DNA from: a bacterium
Lineage (GTDB): Bacteria > Zixibacteria > MSB-5A5 > GN15 > FEB-12
DNA length: 7,485 nt
Direction of reading: 5' to 3'
NCBI GenBank assembly: GCA_030619425.1
Contig: JAUXBJ010000067.1
Coordinates: forward strand, 1-7,485
How positions within the stretch are numbered: the first letter of the stretch is position 1; each line of letters starts with the position of its first letter. The notes below the pieces were generated by a model that was given only the letters and a program-made list of their open reading frames with translations, had not been told where the DNA came from and searched no databases. Below are positions 6,405 through 7,485 of this stretch, in pieces. The translations under genes were made by a program, and so were the position numbers.

Positions 6405-6856
6405 CAGGCTTCCTCCCGGCTGACGAATATCGTTCCGTCGACTTCATTAATAGCGAATACAGTTAGCGGTTTAGGCGGCGGACCCGAGATGTTTTGGCCG
6501 TCGAGGCCATAGCGACCGTTGTGACAGGAACACCAGATGATGCCGAGATCAGGGCGATGCTGCACGGTGCAGTCAAGGTGCGTACAAGTGGCAGTCAACG
6601 CCTTCAGTTCGCCGTTTTCGGTGAGAAATATGATTCCCAGTTCACGCCCATACTTGAAGTACTTGGCTTTCTTCGGGTCGGCTTCGATATCGGGCCGTGC
6701 AAAGGGCAACTTCAACTGCGAAAGCCTGGCCTCACCCGCCGCCGGTGGTACGATATATCGAACCACCGGATAGAGGATCGAACCCAACGTAGCCAAGGCT
6801 CCTCCACCGAGAATGATGTTCAGAAAACCACGACGGCTTGGTTTGTTCTCCGACAC
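6404..6856 (-). CDS. Rieske [2Fe-2S] protein of the cytochrome bc complex
   Basis: A 150-residue Rieske protein. The N-terminus has a twin-arginine motif (SRRGFL, residues 7-12) and one hydrophobic helix (about 11-33), expected to be Tat-inserted and kept as the membrane anchor. Cluster motifs are CTHLDC (91-96) and CSCHNGRY (109-116): C91, H93, C109 and H112 should bind the cluster, and C96 with C111 should form the stabilising disulfide. The Pro loop GPPPKPL (125-131) is present. In high-potential Rieske proteins the second motif reads CPCHGSxY; here the serine that hydrogen-bonds the cluster is replaced (HNGRY), while the tyrosine is kept. That points to a lower redox potential, as expected for menaquinol chains (inference). 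Translation starts at GTG (6856-6854), four bases after GGAGG. It is the first gene of a three-gene operon, as Rieske genes often are. Dioxygenase-type Rieske ferredoxins are excluded by the disulfide cysteines and membrane anchor. Confidence 0.94.
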   Translation of the reverse strand: MSENKPSRRGFLNIILGGGALATLGSILYPVVRYIVPPAAGEARLSQLKLPFARPDIEADPKKAKYFKYGRELGIIFLTENGELKALTATCTHLDCTVQHRPDLGIIWCSCHNGRYGLDGQNISGPPPKPLTVFAINEVDGTIFVSREEA

Positions 6857-6891
6857 TTGACCTCCGTAAGAGTTGGTGAGCTCAGCCGATA

Positions 6892-6920
6892 ATATTAAAC
6901 AGAGGGCCGACCATTGTCAA
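6892..6920 (-). promoter_or_regulatory. Sigma70-type promoter of the Rieske-cytb-multiheme operon
   Basis: On the minus strand, TTGACA (6920-6915, perfect -35) is followed by a 17-base spacer and TAATAT (6897-6892, 4 of 6 to TATAAT). It lies in the 113-bp gap between the end of ridA and the Rieske start, leaving a leader of about 30 bases with a GGAGG ribosome site. This implies the operon can be transcribed independently of ridA. Confidence 0.6.
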
Positions 6921-6969
6921 ACAGAAATAGCGTTCCGTGGACAACCTGGACCTATTACGTTTCCTTGAA

Positions 6970-7353
6970 TCAAACAACGGCTACGGCATCGATCTCCAGC
7001 AGCGCGCCCTTGGGCAGTTCTTTGGCGGCCAGGGTCGCCCTGGCCGGAGGCTGTTCGTCGAAGAACTCGCCGTAGGCATCATTCACGGCGCCGAAGTCGG
7101 CCATGCTCGCCAGGTAGATCGTTGTCTTCACCACGTTTGAAAACTCGGCCCCGGCAGCCTTCAAGACTGCCTGCAGGTTGGTCATCACCTGACGGCACTG
7201 CTGCTTGGATGTAGTGCCGACGAGTTCGCCGGTGGTGGGGTCCAGCGCTATCTGGCCCGAGCAATACACGGTCTTGCCTCCGGTGACACTGACAGCTTGA
7301 GAATATGGTCCGATCGCGGCCGGTGCGGTGTCGGTAGAGATGATCTGTTTCAT
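6970..7353 (-). CDS. ridA: RidA family reactive enamine/imine deaminase
   Basis: A 127-residue protein of typical RidA (YjgF/YER057c/UK114) length. RidA proteins are cytosolic trimers that hydrolyse the reactive 2-aminoacrylate-type enamines and imines released by PLP-dependent serine/threonine dehydratases, protecting PLP enzymes. The signature GPYSQAV is at 15-21, CSGQIALDPTTGELV at 31-45, and the C-terminal PPARATLAAKELPKGALLEID at 102-122. Residues matching those important in Escherichia coli RidA fall at the same numbers: Tyr17, Arg105 (binds the substrate carboxylate) and Glu120. The catalytic Arg marks it as a true RidA instead of an arginine-less subgroup. The ATG at 7353-7351 is chosen because GGAGAG lies three bases upstream and the homologous N-terminus starts there; the reading frame stays open upstream to 7452, but that extension is Arg-rich and unlike RidA. 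It points the same way as the cytochrome operon, but a promoter lies between, so a functional link is not implied. Confidence 0.95.
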   Translation of the reverse strand: MKQIISTDTAPAAIGPYSQAVSVTGGKTVYCSGQIALDPTTGELVGTTSKQQCRQVMTNLQAVLKAAGAEFSNVVKTTIYLASMADFGAVNDAYGEFFDEQPPARATLAAKELPKGALLEIDAVAVV

Positions 7354-7485
7354 GTTCTCTCCATTTGTTTTCTTCCGTGGACGGTGTACCTCCGCGTGTG
7401 CCGGTGTTTCACCGCGCTTGGCCCGGCGGCAGCCTCGGGACGTCCACCGCATTCGAAGGCAATATATCGCACCGATCCTAAGCGA

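Noticed and set aside
6857..7353. RidA as a functional partner of the bc complex
   Set aside because: The genes share orientation only. A good promoter lies between them, and RidA has a well-known cytosolic role unrelated to quinol oxidation.
7354..7452. Upstream extension of ridA to 7452
   Set aside because: The added residues are Arg/Lys-rich, unlike any RidA N-terminus, and the internal ATG at 7353 has its own ribosome site and aligns with E. coli residue numbering.

Overview
The window looks like a piece of chromosome from an uncultivated Gram-negative bacterium of the FCB group, possibly candidate phylum Zixibacteria. That assignment is an inference. It rests on a dockerin-ended, Ig-fold secreted protein with DLVYLVDFMFN repeats, a large exported protein with a C-terminal YPNPY...SGLYYW...GKLVVIM sorting-type domain, moderately high GC, and a GTCATTGCGAG-type dispersed palindrome. 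No marker gene that would settle the taxonomy is present.

Layout, plus strand: bases 1-429 are the 3' end of a secreted protein with an Ig-like module and a two-repeat dockerin. Bases 430-886 hold no convincing gene but are rich in structure: an imperfect MITE-like palindrome (about 461-654), a hairpin built from two CCGATCGG palindromes, a GGTTTG/CAAACC hairpin, and a perfect 12-bp palindrome next to a weak promoter candidate. Bases 887-3517 encode an 876-residue exported protein of unknown function, followed by a probable terminator. Bases 3660-3947 encode a small stand-alone Smr-domain protein that converges on the minus-strand block.

Layout, minus strand (transcribed right to left): ridA (7353-6970) comes first. 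A TTGACA-N17-TAATAT promoter (6920-6892) then precedes a tightly packed three-gene operon: Rieske iron-sulfur protein (6856-6404), b6/subunit-IV-fused cytochrome b (6404-5280), and a nine-heme c-type cytochrome with a C-terminal membrane anchor (5270-4026). The first two genes overlap by one base. The second and third are 9 bp apart, with the Shine-Dalgarno sequence touching the stop codon.

How the genes fit together: the operon most likely encodes a quinol-oxidising Rieske/cytochrome b complex in which a multiheme cytochrome c takes the place of cytochrome c1 or f as the electron exit. The cytochrome b is of the b6 type (13- and 14-residue spacing between heme-ligand histidines, seven membrane helices, PEWY motif) but has Tyr where b6-type proteins carry the heme c_n cysteine. 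The Rieske protein lacks the cluster-loop serine associated with high potential. Together these suggest a menaquinol-linked respiratory chain feeding a multiheme acceptor. This operon is the most interesting part of the window. It is a variant of a known theme (bc complexes with multiheme c subunits), not a wholly new system.
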